The translations under genes and the position numbers were made by a program. The notes below the pieces were generated by a model, which ran no database searches, was not told the DNA's origin, and saw only the letters and a program-made list of their open reading frames with translations. From Sympetrum striolatum (lineage: Eukaryota > Arthropoda > Insecta > Odonata > Libellulidae), in assembly GCA_947579665.1 (NCBI GenBank), contig OX388343.1, forward strand, positions 105,405,657 to 105,469,656: a DNA stretch of 64,000 nt, written 5' to 3'. This document shows positions 50,750 through 63,300 of this stretch, in pieces (within the stretch, counting starts at the first letter, position 1; each line of letters opens with the position of its first letter).

Positions 50750-50970
50750 CCACTCCATTCGTCATGGCCATTATAATGATGATTCTCTGGGGTATTGAAG
50801 GAATCTGCAGGGATGCTGTGAGGATTACAAGAGAGTAGATACGGGAGAAAGCGTAAATATTATAGTAAATAAGTATCTTTTGATCATAATTGAGATTTGA
50901 TCTAGCATTGTTTGTTGTATTCCTGATATTTTTATATTTTGAAATTTAATGTGTTTATTTTTCTTTGCAG
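50750..50970 (+). repeat. Chimeric monomer at a one-unit deletion
   Basis: The core starts CCACTCCATTCG. In the related copies two neighbouring units start CCACTTCATTCG (39276, 57422) and CTACTCCATTTG (39497, 57643). This unit has the first two bases of the former, TCC of the latter, and then the downstream GCTGTGAGG type of the latter. The offset drops by 221 bp here. That is the expected product of exchange between adjacent units with the crossover inside the first few bases of the core. Confidence 0.7.
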
Positions 50971-51180
50971 CTACTTCATTCGTAATGTACATTATATTGA
51001 TGATTTGCTGGGGTATCGAAGGAATCTGCAGGGATGCTCTGAGGATTACAAGAGAGGAGATACGGGAGAAAGCGTAAATATTATAGTAAATAAGTATCTT
51101 TTGATCATAATTGAGATTTGATCTAGCATTGTTTGTTGGATTCCTGTTTTTTTTATATTTTAAAATTTAATGTGTTTATT

Positions 51181-52970
51181 TTTCTTTGCAGCTACTTCAT
51201 TCGTCATGGCCATTATAATGATGATTCTCTGGGGTATCGAAGGAATCTGCAGGGATGCTGTGAGGATTACAAGAGAGTAAATACGGGAGAAAGGGTAACA
51301 ATTATAGTAAATAACTATCTTTTGATCATAATTGAGATTTAATCTAGCATTGTTTGTTCTATTCCTGATATTTTTATATTTTGAAATTTAATGTGTTTAC
51401 TTTTCTTTGCAGCTACTTCATTCGTCATGGCCATTATATTCATGATTCTCTGGGGGTATCGAAGGAATCTGCAGGGATGCTGCGAGGATTACAAGAGAGT
51501 AGATATTGGAGAAAGCGTAAATATTATAGTAAATAAGTATCTTTTGATCAATATTGAGATATGATTTAGCATTGTTTGTTGGATTCCTGATTTTTTTATA
51601 TTTTGAAATTTAATGTGTTTATTATTCTTTGCAACTACTTCATTCGTCATGGCCATTATAATGATGATTCTCTGGGGTATCGAAGGAATCAGAAGGAATG
51701 CTGCGAAGTTTACAAGGGAGTAGATCCGGAAAAAGTGTAAATATTATAGCAAATAAGTATCTTATGATAATAATTGAGATTTAATTTAGCATAGTTTGTT
51801 GGTTTCCTAATTTTTTTATATTTTGAAATTTAATGTGTTTATTTTTCCTTGCAGCTACTTCATTCGTAATGGCCATTATAATGATGATTCTCTGGGGTAT
51901 CGAAGGAATCTGCAGGGATGCTGGGAGGATTACAAGAGAGTAGATACAGGAGAAAGCGTAAATATTACAGAAAATAAGTATCTTTTGATCATAATTGAGA
52001 TTTGATCTAGCATTGTTTGTTGTATTCCTGATATTTTTATAATTAGAAATTTAATGTGTTTATTTTTCTTTGCAGCGACTTCATTCGTCATTGCCATTAT
52101 AATGATGATTCTCTGGGGTATCGAAGGAATCTGCAGGGATGCTGTGAGGATTACAAGAGAGTAGATACGGGAGAAAGTGTAAATATTATAGTAAATAAGT
52201 ATCTTATGATCGTAATTGAGATATTATTTCGTATTGTAATTGAGATTTGATTTAGCATTGTTTGTTGGATTCCTGATTTTTTGATATATTGAAATTTAAT
52301 GTGTTTATTTTTCATTGCAGCTACTTCATTCTTCATTGCCATTATAATGATGATTCTCTGGGGTATCGAGTGAATCAGAAGGGATGCTGCAAGGATTACA
52401 AGGGTGTAGATCCGGAAAAAGCGTAAATATTATAGTAAATAAGTATCTTATGATAATAATTGAGATTTAATTTAGCATTGTTTGTTGGTTTCCTAATTTA
52501 TTTATATTTTGAAATTTAATGTGTCTATTTTTCTTTGCAGCTACTTCATTCGTCATGGACATTATAATGATGATTCTCTGGGGTATTGAACGAATCTGCA
52601 GGGATGCTGCGAGGATTAAAAGAGAGTATATACGGGAGAAAGCATAAATATATAAGTAAATAAGTATCTTTTGATCAATATTGAGATTTGATTTAGCATT
52701 GTTTGTTTGATTCCTGATTCCTTTTTATTTTTAAATTTAATGTGTTAATTTTTCTTTGCAGTTACTTCATTCGTCATGGCCATTATAATGATGATTCTCT
52801 GGGGTATCTAAGGAATCTGAAGGGATGCTGCGAGGATTACAAGAGAGTAGATACGGCAGAAAGCGTAAATATTATAGTAAATAAGTATCTTATGATCGTT
52901 ATTGAGATATTATTTCGCATTGTTTGTAGGATTCCTGTTTTTTTATATTTTTAAATTTAATAGGTTTATT
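51181..52970 (+). repeat. 1,790 bp tandem duplication, left copy (8 monomers)
   Basis: This is eight units (seven of about 221 bp and one of 245 bp). It is followed directly by a near-identical copy at +1,790. By eye I count about five substitutions between the copies: TTCT/TTGT near 51359/53149, two in ACAGG/AATGG near 51947/53737, TTTATTT/TTTGTTT near 52306/54096, and AAAAAG/AAATAG near 52418/54208. Confidence 0.9.
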
Positions 52971-54830
52971 TTTCTTTGCAGCTACTTCATTCGTCATGGC
53001 CATTATAATGATGATTCTCTGGGGTATCGAAGGAATCTGCAGGGATGCTGTGAGGATTACAAGAGAGTAAATACGGGAGAAAGGGTAACAATTATAGTAA
53101 ATAACTATCTTTTGATCATAATTGAGATTTAATCTAGCATTGTTTGTTGTATTCCTGATATTTTTATATTTTGAAATTTAATGTGTTTACTTTTCTTTGC
53201 AGCTACTTCATTCGTCATGGCCATTATATTCATGATTCTCTGGGGGTATCGAAGGAATCTGCAGGGATGCTGCGAGGATTACAAGAGAGTAGATATTGGA
53301 GAAAGCGTAAATATTATAGTAAATAAGTATCTTTTGATCAATATTGAGATATGATTTAGCATTGTTTGTTGGATTCCTGATTTTTTTATATTTTGAAATT
53401 TAATGTGTTTATTATTCTTTGCAACTACTTCATTCGTCATGGCCATTATAATGATGATTCTCTGGGGTATCGAAGGAATCAGAAGGAATGCTGCGAAGTT
53501 TACAAGGGAGTAGATCCGGAAAAAGTGTAAATATTATAGCAAATAAGTATCTTATGATAATAATTGAGATTTAATTTAGCATAGTTTGTTGGTTTCCTAA
53601 TTTTTTTATATTTTGAAATTTAATGTGTTTATTTTTCCTTGCAGCTACTTCATTCGTAATGGCCATTATAATGATGATTCTCTGGGGTATCGAAGGAATC
53701 TGCAGGGATGCTGGGAGGATTACAAGAGAGTAGATAATGGAGAAAGCGTAAATATTACAGAAAATAAGTATCTTTTGATCATAATTGAGATTTGATCTAG
53801 CATTGTTTGTTGTATTCCTGATATTTTTATAATTAGAAATTTAATGTGTTTATTTTTCTTTGCAGCGACTTCATTCGTCATTGCCATTATAATGATGATT
53901 CTCTGGGGTATCGAAGGAATCTGCAGGGATGCTGTGAGGATTACAAGAGAGTAGATACGGGAGAAAGTGTAAATATTATAGTAAATAAGTATCTTATGAT
54001 CGTAATTGAGATATTATTTCGTATTGTAATTGAGATTTGATTTAGCATTGTTTGTTGGATTCCTGATTTTTTGATATATTGAAATTTAATGTGTTTGTTT
54101 TTCATTGCAGCTACTTCATTCTTCATTGCCATTATAATGATGATTCTCTGGGGTATCGAGTGAATCAGAAGGGATGCTGCAAGGATTACAAGGGTGTAGA
54201 TCCGGAAATAGCGTAAATATTATAGTAAATAAGTATCTTATGATAATAATTGAGATTTAATTTAGCATTGTTTGTTGGTTTCCTAATTTATTTATATTTT
54301 GAAATTTAATGTGTCTATTTTTCTTTGCAGCTACTTCATTCGTCATGGACATTATAATGATGATTCTCTGGGGTATTGAACGAATCTGCAGGGATGCTGC
54401 GAGGATTAAAAGAGAGTATATACGGGAGAAAGCATAAATATATAAGTAAATAAGTATCTTTTGATCAATATTGAGATTTGATTTAGCATTGTTTGTTTGA
54501 TTCCTGATTCCTTTTTATTTTTAAATTTAATGTGTTAATTTTTCTTTGCAGTTACTTCATTCGTCATGGCCATTATAATGATGATTCTCTGGGGTATCTA
54601 AGGAATCTGAAGGGATGCTGCGAGGATTACAAGAGAGTAGATACGGCAGAAAGCGTAAATATTATAGTAAATAAGTATCTTATGATCGTTATTGAGATAT
54701 TATTTCGCATTGTTTGTAGGATTCCTGTTTTTTTATATTTTTAAATTTAATAGGTTTATTTTTCTTTGCAGCTACTTCATTCGTCATGGCCATTATAATG
54801 ATGATTCTCTGGGGTATCGAAGGAATCTGC
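52971..54830 (+). repeat. 1,790 bp tandem duplication, right copy
   Basis: This is the second copy of 51181-52970, and homology extends about 70 bp into the next unit. It ends where the following core changes from CAGGGATGCTGTGAGG to CAAGGATGCTGGGAGG near 54831. After this the array rejoins the order seen after 36.6 kb. It is one of the youngest events in the window. Confidence 0.9.
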
Positions 54831-57800
54831 AAGGATGCTGGGAGGATTAGAAGAGAGTAGATATAGGAGAAAGCGTAAATCTTATAGTAAATAAGTATCT
54901 TTTGATCATAATTGAGATTTGATCTAGCATTGCTTGTTGTATTCCAGATATTTTTATATTTTGAAATTTAATGAGTTTATTTTTCTTTGCAGCTACTTCA
55001 TTCGTCATGGCCATTATAATGATGATTCTCTGGGGGTATCGAAGGAATCTGCAGGGATGCTGTGAGGATCACAAGAGAGGAGATACGTGAGAAAGCGTAA
55101 ATATTATAGTAAATAAGTGTCTTTTGATCAATATTGAGATTTGATATAGCATTGATTGTTGGATTCCTGATTTTTTATATTTTGAAATTTGATGTGTTTA
55201 CTTTTCTTTGCAGCTACTTCATTCGTCATGGCCATTATAATGATGATTCTCTGGGGTATCGAAGGAATCTACAGGGATGCTGCGTTGATTTCAAGAGAGT
55301 AGATATGGGAGAAAGAGTAAATATTATAGTAAATAAGTATCTTTTGATCAATATTGAGAAATTATTTAGCATTGTTTGTTGGATTCCTGTTTTTTTTATA
55401 TTTTAAAATTTAATGTGTTTATTTTTCTTTGCAGCTACTTCATTCGTCATGGCCATTATAATGATGATTCTCTGGGGTATCGAAGGAATCTGCAGGGATG
55501 CTGTGAGGATTACAAGCAAGTAGATACGGGAGAAAGCGTAACTATTATAGTAAATAACTATCTTTTGATCATAATTGAGATTTGATTTAGCATTGTTTGT
55601 TGGATTCCTGATTTTTTTATATTTTGTAATTGAATGTGTTTATTTCTCTTTGCAGCTACTTCATTCATCATGGCCATTAAAATGATGATTCTCTTGGGTA
55701 TCGAAGGAATCTGCAGGGATGCTGCGAGGATTACAAGAGAGTAGATATGGGAGAAAGCGTAAATATTATAGTAAATAAGTATCCTTTGATCAATATTGAG
55801 ATTTGATATAGCATTGTTTGTTGGTTTCCTAATTTATTTATATTTTGAAATTTAATGTGTTTATTTTTCTTTGCAGCTACTTCATTCGACATGGCCATTA
55901 TAATGATGATTCTCTGGGGTATCGAAGGAATCTGCAGGGATATTTCGAGGATTACAAGAGAGTAGATACGGGAGAAAGCATAAATATAATAGTAAATAAG
56001 TATATTATGATCGTAATTGAGATTTGATTCTGCATTGTTTGTTGGATTAATGATTTTTTATATATTGAAATTTAATGTGTTTATTTTTCTTTGCAGCTAC
56101 TTCATTCGTCATGGCCATTATATTGAATATTCTCTGTGGTATCGAAGGAATCTGCAAGGATGCTGGGAGGATTAGAAGAGAGAAGATACAAGAGAAAGCG
56201 TAAATATTATAGTAAATAAGTATCTATTGATCATAATTGAGATTTGATCTAGCATTGTTTGTTGTATTCCTGATATTTTTATATTTTTAAATTTAATGTG
56301 TAAATTTTTCTTTGCAGCTACTTCATTCCTCATGGCCATTATAATGATGATTCTCTGTGGTATCGAAGGAATCTGAAGGGATGCTGCGAGGATTACAAGA
56401 GAGTAGATACGGGAGAAAGCGTAAATATTATAGTAAATAAGTATATTATGATCGTAATTGAGATATGATTCCACATTGTTTGTTGGATTAATGATTTTTG
56501 ATATTTTGAAATTTAATGTGTTTATTTTTCTTTGCAGCTACTTCATTCGACATGGCCATTATAAAGATGATTCTCTGGGGTATCGAAGGAATCTGCAAGG
56601 ATGCTGCGAGGATTACAAGAGAGTAGATATGGGAGAAAGCGTAAATATTATAGTAAATAAGTATCTTTTGATCAATATTGTGATTTGATATAGCATTGTT
56701 TGTTGGATTCCTAATTTTTTTATATTTTGAAATTTAATGTGTTTACTTTTCTTTGCAGCTACTTCATTCGTCATAGCCATTCTAATGATGATTCTCTGGG
56801 GGTATCGAAGGAATCTGCAGGGATGCTGCGAGGATTAAAAGAGAGTATATATGGGAGAAAGCGTAAATATTACAGTAAAAAAGTATCTTTTGATCAATAT
56901 TGAGATTTGATTAAGCATTGTTTCATGGATTCCTGATTTTTTTATATTTTGAAATTTTATGTTTCTATTTTTCTTTGCAACTACTTCATTCGTCATGGCC
57001 ATTATAATGATGATTCTCTGGGGTATCAAAGGAATCAGAAGGAATGCTGCGAGGATTACACGGGAGTAGATCCGGAAAAAGCGTAAATATTATTGCAAAT
57101 AAGTATCTTATGATAATAATTGAGATTTAATTTAGCATTGTTTTTTGGTTTCCGAATTTTATTATATTTTGAAATTTAATGTGTTTATTTTTCTTTGCAG
57201 CTACTTCGTTCGTCATGGCCATTATAATGATGATTCTCTGGGGTATTGAACGAATCTGCAGGGATGCTGCGAGGATAAAAAGAGAGTATATACGGGTGAA
57301 AGCGTAAATATTATAGTAAATAAGTATATTATGATCGTAATTGAGATTTGATTCCGCATTGTTTGTTGGATTAATGATTTTTTCATATTTTGAAATTTAA
57401 TGTGTTTATTTTTCCTTGCAGCCACTTCATTCGTCATGGCCATTATAATGATGATTCTCTGGGGTATCGAAGGAATCTGCAGGGATGCTGGGAGGATTAC
57501 AAGAGAGTAGATACAGGAGAAAGGGTAAATATTATAAAAAATAAGTATCTTTTGATCATAATTGAGATTTGATCTAGCATTGTTTGTTGTATTCCTGATA
57601 TTTTTATAATTAGAAATTTAATATGTTTATTTTTCTTTGCAGCTACTCCATTTGTCATGGCCATTATAATGATGATTCTCTGGGGTATCGAAGGAATCTG
57701 CAGGGATGCTGTGAGGATTACAAGAGAGTAGATACGGGAGAAAGCGTAAATATTATAGTAAATAAGTATCTTTTGATCATAATTGAGATTTGATCTAGCA

Positions 57801-58470
57801 TTGTTTGTTGTATTCCTGATATTTTTATATTTTGAAATTTAATGTGTTTATTTTTCTTTGCAGCTACTTCATTCGTAATGTCCATTATATTGATGATTCG
57901 CTGGGGTATCGAAGGAATCTGCAGGGATGCTCTGAGGATTACAAGAGAGGAGATACGGGAGAAAGCGTAAATATTATAGTAAATAAGTATCTTTTGATCA
58001 TAATTGAGATTTGATCTAGCATTGTTTGTTGGATTCCTGTTTTTTTTATATTTTAAAATTTAATGTGTTTATTTTTCTTTGCAGCTACTTCATTCGTCAT
58101 GGCCATTATAATGATGATTCTCTGGGGTATCGAAGGAATCTGCAGGGATGCTGTGAGGATTACAAGAGAGTAAATACGGGAGAAAGGGTAACAATTATAG
58201 TAAATAACTATCTTTTGATCATAATTGAGATTTGATCTAGCATTGTTTGTTGTATTCCTGATATTTTTATATTTTGAAATTTAATGTGTTTACTTTTCTT
58301 TGCAGCTACTTCATTCGTCATGGCCATTATATTCATGATTCTCTGGGGGTATCGAAGGAATCTGCAGGGATGCTGCGAGGATTACAAGAGAGTAGATATG
58401 GGAGAAAGCGTAAATATTATAGTAAATAAGTATCTTTTGATCAATATTGAGATTTGATTTAGCATTGTTT
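54241..58470 (+). repeat. HOR family C, copy of 36.1-40.3 kb (offset about 18.1 kb)
   Basis: Unit order matches 36096-40320 at +18,145, then +18,366 from about 55845 to 56470, then +18,146. The extra 221 bp unit (CTACAGGGATGCTGCGTTG core near 55270) is gained and a unit near the 56600 position is lost. The segment includes family B-like units (56035-56600) embedded in the same place in both copies, so that embedding is older than the duplication. Confidence 0.8.
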
Positions 58471-58476
58471 GTTGGA

Positions 58477-58986
58477 TTAATGATTTTTTCATATTTTGAA
58501 ATTTAATGTGTTTATTTTTCCTTGAGGCCACTTCATTCGTCATGGCCATTATAATGATGATTCTCTGGGGTATCGAAGGAATCTGCAGGGATGCTGGGAG
58601 GATTACAAGAGAGTAGATACAGGAGAAAGGGTAAATATTATAAAAAATAAGTATCTTTTGATCATAATTGAGATTTGATCTAGCATTGTTTGTTGTATTC
58701 CTGATATTTTTATAATTAGAAATTTAATGTGGTTATTTTTCTTTGCAGCTACTCCATTTGTCATGGCCATTATAATGATGATTCTCTGGGGTATCGAAGG
58801 AATCTGCAGGGATGCTGTGAGGATTACAAGAGAGTAGATACGGGAGAAAGCGTAAATATTATAGTAAATAAGTATCTTTTGATCATAATTGAGATTTGAT
58901 CTAGCATTGTTTGTTGTATTCCTGATATTTTTATATTTTGAAATTTAATGTGTTTATTTTTCTTTGCAGCTACTTCATTCATCATG
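58477..58986 (+). repeat. Repeat of 57371-57880, five monomers downstream
   Basis: Starting at TTAATGATTTTTTCATATT, this stretch matches 57371 onward at +1,106 bp for a little over two units, including the CTACTCCATTTG core. Two differences stand out: the acceptor CTTGCAG has become CTTGAGG (58521-58527), and TGTGGTTATT replaces ATATGTTTATT near 58730. The match ends as the following core takes CATTCATCATGG. Confidence 0.75.
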
Positions 58987-59020
58987 GCCATTAAAATGAT
59001 GATTCTCTGGGGTATCGAAG

Positions 59021-59682
59021 GAATCTTCAGGGATGCTGTGAGGATTACAAGAGAGTAGATATGGGAGAAAGCGTAAATATTATAGTAAATAAGTATCTTT
59101 TGATCAATATTGAGATTTGATATAGCATTGTTTGTTGGATTCCTGATTTTTTTATACTTTGAAATTTAATGTGATTACTTTTCTTTGCAGCTACTTCATT
59201 CGTCATGGCCATTATAATGATGATTCTTTGGGGTATCAAAGGAATCTGCAGGGATGCTGTGAGGATTACAAGAGAGTAGATATGGGAGAAAGCGTAAATA
59301 TTATAGTAAACAAGTATCTTTTGATCAATATTGAGATTTGATTTAGCATTGTTTGTTGGATTCCTGATATTTTTATATTTTGAAATTTAATGTGTTTTTT
59401 TTTCTTTGCAACTACTTCATTCGTCATGGCCATTTAAATAATGATTCTCTGGGGTATTGAAGGAATCAGAAGCGATGCTGCGAGGATTACAAGGGAGTAG
59501 ATCCGGAAAACGCGTAAATATTATAGCAAATAAGTATCTTTTGATCATAATTGAGATTTGATCTAGCATTGTTTGTTAAATTCCTGATATTTATATATTT
59601 CGAAATTTAATGTGTTTATTTTTCTTTGCAGCTAATTCATTCATCATGGACATTATAATGATGATTCTCTGGGGTATTGAAC
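59021..59682 (+). repeat. 662 bp tandem duplication, left copy (3 monomers)
   Basis: This is three units, including unusual ones: a spacer with TTTATACTTTG and TGTGATTAC, a core with CCATTTAAATAATG, GAAAACGCG at the core end, and CTAATTCATTC at the next core start. The following 622 bp repeat it with no difference seen by eye. Confidence 0.9.
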
Positions 59683-60304
59683 GAATCTTCAGGGATGCTG
59701 TGAGGATTACAAGAGAGTAGATATGGGAGAAAGCGTAAATATTATAGTAAATAAGTATCTTTTGATCAATATTGAGATTTGATATAGCATTGTTTGTTGG
59801 ATTCCTGATTTTTTTATACTTTGAAATTTAATGTGATTACTTTTCTTTGCAGCTACTTCATTCGTCATGGCCATTATAATGATGATTCTTTGGGGTATCA
59901 AAGGAATCTGCAGGGATGCTGTGAGGATTACAAGAGAGTAGATATGGGAGAAAGCGTAAATATTATAGTAAACAAGTATCTTTTGATCAATATTGAGATT
60001 TGATTTAGCATTGTTTGTTGGATTCCTGATATTTTTATATTTTGAAATTTAATGTGTTTTTTTTTCTTTGCAACTACTTCATTCGTCATGGCCATTTAAA
60101 TAATGATTCTCTGGGGTATTGAAGGAATCAGAAGCGATGCTGCGAGGATTACAAGGGAGTAGATCCGGAAAACGCGTAAATATTATAGCAAATAAGTATC
60201 TTTTGATCATAATTGAGATTTGATCTAGCATTGTTTGTTAAATTCCTGATATTTATATATTTCGAAATTTAATGTGTTTATTTTTCTTTGCAGCTAATTC
60301 ATTC
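59683..60304 (+). repeat. 662 bp tandem duplication, right copy (622 bp matched)
   Basis: This appears identical to 59021-59642. The match ends inside a core at 60304, after CTAATTCATTC. The left copy continues ATCATGGAC, while this copy continues GTCATGGCC and is family B from there. The end of the duplication and the C-to-B family junction therefore coincide, within a core. Confidence 0.9.
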
Positions 60305-63300
60305 GTCATGGCCATTATAATGATGATTCTCTGGGGTATCGAAGGAATCTGCAGGGATATTTCGAGGATTACAAGAGAGTAGATACGGGAGAAAGCATAA
60401 ATATAATACTAAATAAGTATATTATGATCGTAATTGAGATTTGATTCTGCATTGTTTGTTGGATTAATGATTTTTTATATATTGAAATTTAATGTGTTTA
60501 TTTTTCTTTGCAGCTACTTCATTCGTCATGGCCATTATAATGAATATTCTCTGTGGTATCGAAGGAATCTGCAAGGATTCTGGGAGGATTAGAAGAGAGA
60601 AGATACAAGAGAAAGCGTAAATATTATAGTAAATAAGTATCTATTGATCATAATTGAGATTTGATCTAGCATTGTTTGTTGTATTCCTGATATTTTTATA
60701 TTTTTAAATTTAATGTGTAAATTTTTCTTTGCAGCTACTTCATTCCTCATGGCCATTATAATGATGATTCTCTGGGGTATCGAAGGAATCTGAACTGATG
60801 CTGCGAGGATTACAAGAGAGTAGATACGGGAGAAAGCGTAAATATTATAGTAAATAAGTATATTATGATCGTAATTGAGATATGATTCCACATTGTTTGT
60901 TGGATTAATGATTTTTGATATTTTGAAATTTAATGTGTTTATTTTTCTTTGCAGCTACTTCATTCGACATGGCCATTATAAAGATGATTCTCTGGGGTAT
61001 CGAAGGAATCTGCAAGGATGCTGCGAGGATTACAAGAGAGTAGATACGGGTGAAAGGGTAAATATTATAGTAAATAAGTATATTATGATCGTAATTGAAA
61101 TTTGATTCCGCATTGTTTGTTGGATTAATGATTTTTTATATTTTGAAATTTAATGTGTTTATTTTTCTTTGCAGCTACTTCATTCGACATGGCCATTATA
61201 ATGATGATTCTCTGGGGTATCGAAGGAATCTGCAAGGATGCTGGGAGGATTAGAAGAGAGTAGATACAGGAGAAAGCGTAAATATTATAGTAAATAAGTA
61301 TCTTTTGATCATAATTGAGATTTGATCTAGCATTGTTTGTTGTATTTCTGATATTTTTATATTTTGAAATTTAATGTGTTTATTTTTCTTTGCAGCTACT
61401 TCATTCGTCATGTCCATTATATTGATGATTCGCTGGGGTATCGAAGGAATCTGCAGGGATGCTCTGAGGATTACAAGAGAGGAGATATGGGAGAAAGCGT
61501 AAATATTATATTAAATAAGTATCTTTTGATCATAATTGAGATTTGATCTAGCATTGTTTGTTGGATTCCTGTTTTTTTTATATTTTAAAATTTAATGTGT
61601 TTATTTTTCTTTGCAGCTACTTCATTCGTCATGGCCATTATAATGATGATTCTCTGGGGTATCGAAGGAATCTGCAGGGATGCTGTGAGGATTACAAGAG
61701 AGTAGATACGGGAGAAAGCGTAAATATTATAGTAAATAAGTATCTTATGATCGTAATTGAGATATTATTTCGCATTGTTTTTGGATTCCTGTTTTTTTTA
61801 TATTTTGAAATTTAATATGTTTATTTTTCTTTGCAGCTACTTCATTCGTCATGGCAATTATAATGATGATTCTCTGGGGTATCGAAAAAAACTGCAGGGA
61901 TGCTGCGAGGATTACAAGAGAGTAGATACGGGAGAAAGCGTAAATATTATAGTAAATTAGTATATTATGGTCGTAATTGAGATTTGATTCCGCATTGTTT
62001 GTTGGATTAATGATTTTTTATATTTTGAAATTTAATGTGTTTTATTTTTCTTTGCAGCTACTTCAATCGTCATGGCCATTATAATGATGATTCTCTTGGG
62101 TTATCGAAGGAATCTGCAAGGATGCTGGGAGGATTAGAAGAGAGAAGAAACAGGAGAAAGCGTAAATATTATAGTAAATAAGTATCTTTTGATCATAATT
62201 GAGATTTGATCTAGCATTGTTTGTTGTATTCCTGATATTTTTATATTTTGAAATTTAATGCGTTTATTTTTCTTTGCAGCTACTTCATTCGTCATGTCCA
62301 TTATATTGATGATTCTCTGGGGTATCGAAGGAATCTGCAGGGATGCTGTCAGGATTACAAGAGAGGAGATACGGGAGAAAGCGAAAATATTATAGTAAAT
62401 AAGTATCTTTTGATTATAATTGAGATTTGATCTAGCATTGTTTGTTGGATTCCTGTTTTTTTTATATTTTAAAATTTAATGTGTTTATTTTTCTTTGCAG
62501 CTACTTCATTCGTCATGGCCATTATAATGATGATTCTCTGGGGTATCGAAGGAATCAGAAGGAATGCTGCGAGGATTACAAGGGAGTAGATCCGGAAAAA
62601 GCGTAAATATTATAGCAAATAAGTATCTTTTGATCATAATTGAGATTTGATCTAGCATTGTATGTTGTATTCCTGATATTTTTATAATTAGAAATTTAAT
62701 GTGTTTATTTTTCATTGCAGCTACTTCATTCGTCATGGCCATTATAATGATGATTCTCTGGGGTATCAAAGGAATCTGAAGGGATGCTGCGAGGATTACA
62801 AGAGAGTAGATACGGCAGAAAGCGTAAATATTATAGTAAATAAGTATCTTATGATCGTAATTGAGATATTATTTCGCATTGTTTGTCGGATTCCTGTTTT
62901 TTTATATTTTGAAATTTAATTTGTTTATTTTTGTTTGCAGCTACATTATTCGTCATGGCCATTATAATGATGATTCTCTGCGGTATCAAAGGAATCTGCA
63001 GGGATGCTGCGAGGATTACAAGAGAGTAGATACGGGTGAAAGGGTAAATATTATAGTAAATAAGTATATTATGATCGTAATTGAAATTTGATTCCGCATT
63101 GTTTGTTGGATTAATAATTTTTTATATTTTGAAATTTAATGTGTTTATTTTTCTTTGCAGCTACTTCATTCGTCATGGCCATTCGAATGATGATTCTCTC
63201 GGGTATCGAAGGAATCTGCAAGGATGCTGGGAGGATTAGAAGAGAGTAGATACAGGAGAAAGCGTAAATATTATAGTAAATAAGTATCTTTTGACCATAA

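Larger units (their letters stand above)
49741..52970 (+). repeat. HOR family C, second copy of 38.27-41.75 kb
   Basis: This is a copy of 38273-41750. The offset changes from +11,474 to +11,252 near 50750, where two monomers of the other copy have become one chimeric unit. The TTTCTATTTTTCTTTGCAACTAC unit, the TTTTTTGGTTTCCG spacer and the TTATATTCATG core occur in the same order. Confidence 0.75.
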
